The notes under the pieces are model-generated. The model saw nothing but the letters and a program-made list of their open reading frames with translations. It was not told the DNA's origin and did no database searches. A stretch of DNA of 64,000 nt. It comes from Geothrix rubra. GTDB lineage: Bacteria > Acidobacteriota > Holophagae > Holophagales > Holophagaceae. The stretch lies in assembly GCF_030268065.1 (NCBI RefSeq), contig NZ_BSDD01000003.1, positions 248,001-312,000 of the forward strand, read 5' to 3'. Every line of letters starts with the position of its first letter. Position 1 is the first letter of the stretch. The translations under genes were made by a program, and so were the position numbers. Positions 62,612 through 64,000 of the stretch are shown piece by piece.

Positions 62612-62869
62612 CTACTTCTTCTTGGCGTAGTACTCCTTCAGCCAGGTGGGATCCACTTCCTTGGCCTTCTTGACCTTCATTTCGTTCATGAGCCACTTGC
62701 CGGCATCGTTGAGGGAGTCCTTGGACATCTTCTCAGCGTGGCAGGACTTGCAGCTGGTCACCTGGGTGATGCCGGCCTCCTTGGCCTTCTTCAGGAAGGC
62801 GGGCTTGGCGCTGGCGGGCAGGGCCAGCAGCAGGGCCGCGGCGGCGAGGAACAGGGTGGAGCGGCGCAT
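62612..62869 (-). CDS. Small exported monohaem cytochrome c
   Basis: The 85-residue product has a signal peptide (about 1-21) and one CKSCH haem motif (40-44), followed by a Lys-rich helical domain with a conserved Met (KWLMNEMKV) as possible second ligand. Mature size is about 64 residues, so it is a minimal electron carrier. It converges with the NapC-type gene through a shared terminator and has its own promoter with a dyad. It may accept electrons from that protein. ATG at 62869 gives the clean signal peptide. Confidence 0.86.
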   Translation of the reverse strand: MRRSTLFLAAAALLLALPASAKPAFLKKAKEAGITQVTSCKSCHAEKMSKDSLNDAGKWLMNEMKVKKAKEVDPTWLKEYYAKKK

Positions 62870-62953
62870 GTGGCCTCCGGATGGTTCCGCCATGCCGATG
62901 GCGGAAGGATGTGCGGCGAGCATTATGCGCCGGAATTCCTGTGGCGACGGTCA

Positions 62954-62981
62954 ATTAAACAAGATTGAATCTTGGTCCCAA
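62954..62981 (-). promoter_or_regulatory. Promoter with internal operator for the monohaem cytochrome
   Basis: On the minus strand TTGGGA (62981-62976) and TTTAAT (62959-62954) are 16 bases apart. Fifteen of those bases are the palindrome CAAGATT-C-AATCTTG (62974-62960). A protein bound there would block or remodel the promoter. Leader about 78 bases. Confidence 0.6.
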
Positions 62982-63040
62982 CAACAGATCAAGAGCCCCC
63001 CGCATGGACCGCGCCGCGGGCAGCCCTCAGAATCGAAGGC

Positions 63041-63703
63041 ATGGAACCTTGCCTCCCCCTGATCGCCCTCGACGGCCCCAGCGGCGTCGGGAAATCCACC
63101 ACCGCTCGCAGGGTGGCCCAGGCCCTGGGCTGGGACTACCTGGACACCGGCGCCATGTACCGCGCCGCCACCCTGGCGCTCGCCCGGCAGGGCGTCGACC
63201 TGGCGGACCGGCCGCGCCTGGAGCGGGCGCTCGCGGGACTCCGACTGGCCCAGGAGGGCATCCGGATCTTCCTCGACGGGGAGGATGTGAGCGAGGCCAT
63301 CCGGAGCCTGGAGGTCACCCGGAACGTCACCCCCGTCAGCGCGGACGCCCGGGTGCGCGAGGTGCTCGTGGACCAGCAGCGCGCCATCGGGAAGCGGGGA
63401 CGCTGGGTCGTGGATGGCCGCGACATCGGCACCGTGGTCTTCCCCTCCGCCTGCTGCAAGATCTTCCTCACGGCCAGTCCCGAGGCGCGGGCGCGCCGCC
63501 GCCACCTCGAACTGGCCGAGAAGGGCGACGCCCCGCCCCTGGCGGAGGTGCTGGCCGACCTCCAGCGCCGGGACGCGGCGGACACCACCCGGGCCGTGGC
63601 GCCCCTGCGCCGGGCGGCGGACGCCGTGGAACTGGATTCCAGCGGCATGACCTTGGAGCAGGTGGTGGACTGGATCGTGGCCCGGCACCGGGCGCATCCC
63701 TGA
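63041..63703 (+). CDS. cmk: Cytidylate kinase
   Basis: The 220-residue nucleoside-monophosphate kinase phosphorylates CMP and dCMP. It has the P-loop ALDGPSGVGKSTTARRVA (about 9-26), DTGAMYRA (about 35-42), and the DGRDIGTVVFP segment (about 127-137). The RHLELAEKG region belongs to the lid. Length is normal (about 225). The stop overlaps the ATG of the next gene (TGATG). An unusual CC pair follows FPSA. Confidence 0.96.
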   Translation: MEPCLPLIALDGPSGVGKSTTARRVAQALGWDYLDTGAMYRAATLALARQGVDLADRPRLERALAGLRLAQEGIRIFLDGEDVSEAIRSLEVTRNVTPVSADARVREVLVDQQRAIGKRGRWVVDGRDIGTVVFPSACCKIFLTASPEARARRRHLELAEKGDAPPLAEVLADLQRRDAADTTRAVAPLRRAADAVELDSSGMTLEQVVDWIVARHRAHP

Positions 63704-64000
63704 TGGACTGGCTGCAGGGTCTCCGCGAGACGGGCGCCGAGCCCTGGGAGCCCGTGGGCACCGGGAGCTTCGCCGCCGCCTCCCTCGGGTTCGCCGGGCT
63801 CATGGTCGTTGCGGCCACGGTCCAGGACGGCTGGATCCCCCTGCTCGACGGCGTGAACCTGGTGTTCCATGAAGCGGGACACCCGATCTTCGGCCTCTTC
63901 GGCTCCGAAACCCTGGGGTTCCTGGGCGGCACCCTGATGCAGCTGCTGGTGCCGGTGATCGTGGGTGGGGCCTTCTGGCGGAAGCGCCAGGCCCTCGGCG
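63703..64000 (+). CDS. M50-like membrane protein (5' part)
   Basis: The first 99 codons are seen before the window ends. After a short soluble start there is a hydrophobic helix (about 25-42), then LVFHEAGHPIFGLFG (about 53-67) with HEAGH, the zinc-binding signature of M50-type intramembrane proteases, and another hydrophobic segment. It is co-translated with cmk. The remaining ligand (Asp) is outside the window. Substrate unknown. Confidence 0.75.
   Translation, partial: MDWLQGLRETGAEPWEPVGTGSFAAASLGFAGLMVVAATVQDGWIPLLDGVNLVFHEAGHPIFGLFGSETLGFLGGTLMQLLVPVIVGGAFWRKRQALG

Overview
The window is a compact, very GC-rich (about 70%) bacterial chromosome segment with about 62 protein genes, three tRNA genes and short intergenic gaps. 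No transposase, integrase, phage gene, CRISPR array or rRNA was found. Codon third positions are strongly G/C, so both strands carry long spurious reading frames. The gene content (LpxD, multihaem c-type cytochromes, AcnB, acyl-CoA carboxylase parts, DASS and MFS carriers, PilZ and partner-switching signalling) points to a Gram-negative, respiring heterotroph. The overall style suggests Acidobacteriota, class Holophagae (Geothrix/Holophaga/Mesoterricola-like). That placement is an inference from style, not a database match.

Layout. 0-5 kb: cell envelope and translation genes (lpxD fragment, lgt, RluD-like pseudouridine synthase, a rhodanese-like membrane protein, AmpG-like carrier). 5-13 kb: acetyl-CoA synthetase, a YbaK-type deacylase and small housekeeping or detoxification enzymes (two NAD(P)-binding proteins, cupin, hemerythrin, arylamine acetyltransferase, DinB-fold protein, gamma-glutamyltransferase). 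13-19 kb: acnB, then a co-directional ribH-nusB-accB-accC run. 19-25 kb: a chemoreceptor, tRNA-Thr, murJ, a CPBP protease, dtd, a five-haem cytochrome and a DinB-fold protein behind a hairpin that buries its ribosome binding site. 25-34 kb: a DASS anion carrier with an unusual insert, a two-Ig-domain lipoprotein, an acyl-CoA carboxyltransferase, an MFS carrier, an SDR, an alanine-aminotransferase-like enzyme and an acyl-CoA dehydrogenase. 34-42 kb: a cold-shock gene with a long leader, two TPR proteins, a stand-alone ArnA-type formyltransferase, a DsbA-like protein, an EXORDIUM-like secreted protein, PepSY and SPFH-SHOCT proteins. 42-45 kb: CDF metal exporter, enoyl-CoA hydratase and two small biotinyl-type proteins, one without the acceptor lysine.

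45-54 kb is the signalling core. ychF and a PilZ protein with a C-terminal pseudo-receiver precede a five-gene minus-strand run: STAS antagonist, HATPase, SpoIIE-type phosphatase, HtpX protease, and a Hanks-type kinase fused to a beta-helix without a membrane helix. This looks like a partner-switching stress pathway joined to envelope proteolysis. 54-61 kb: adenosine-deaminase family gene, tRNA-Arg, tRNA-Leu, trigger factor with a His-rich and Lys/Glu-repeat tail, clpP, hisC and recQ. 61-64 kb: a NapC/NirT-type membrane cytochrome, a monohaem cytochrome, cmk and the start of an M50-like membrane protein.

Regulatory DNA is readable in places. Several start regions carry a -10-like TAGA(A/C)T or TAGAAC, a few with a fair -35 at 17 bp. 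Convergent genes are closed by long perfect hairpins. Operator-like dyads precede the DASS carrier and both 61-63 kb cytochromes. Intergenic direct repeats sit before the deaminase gene and before tRNA-Arg.
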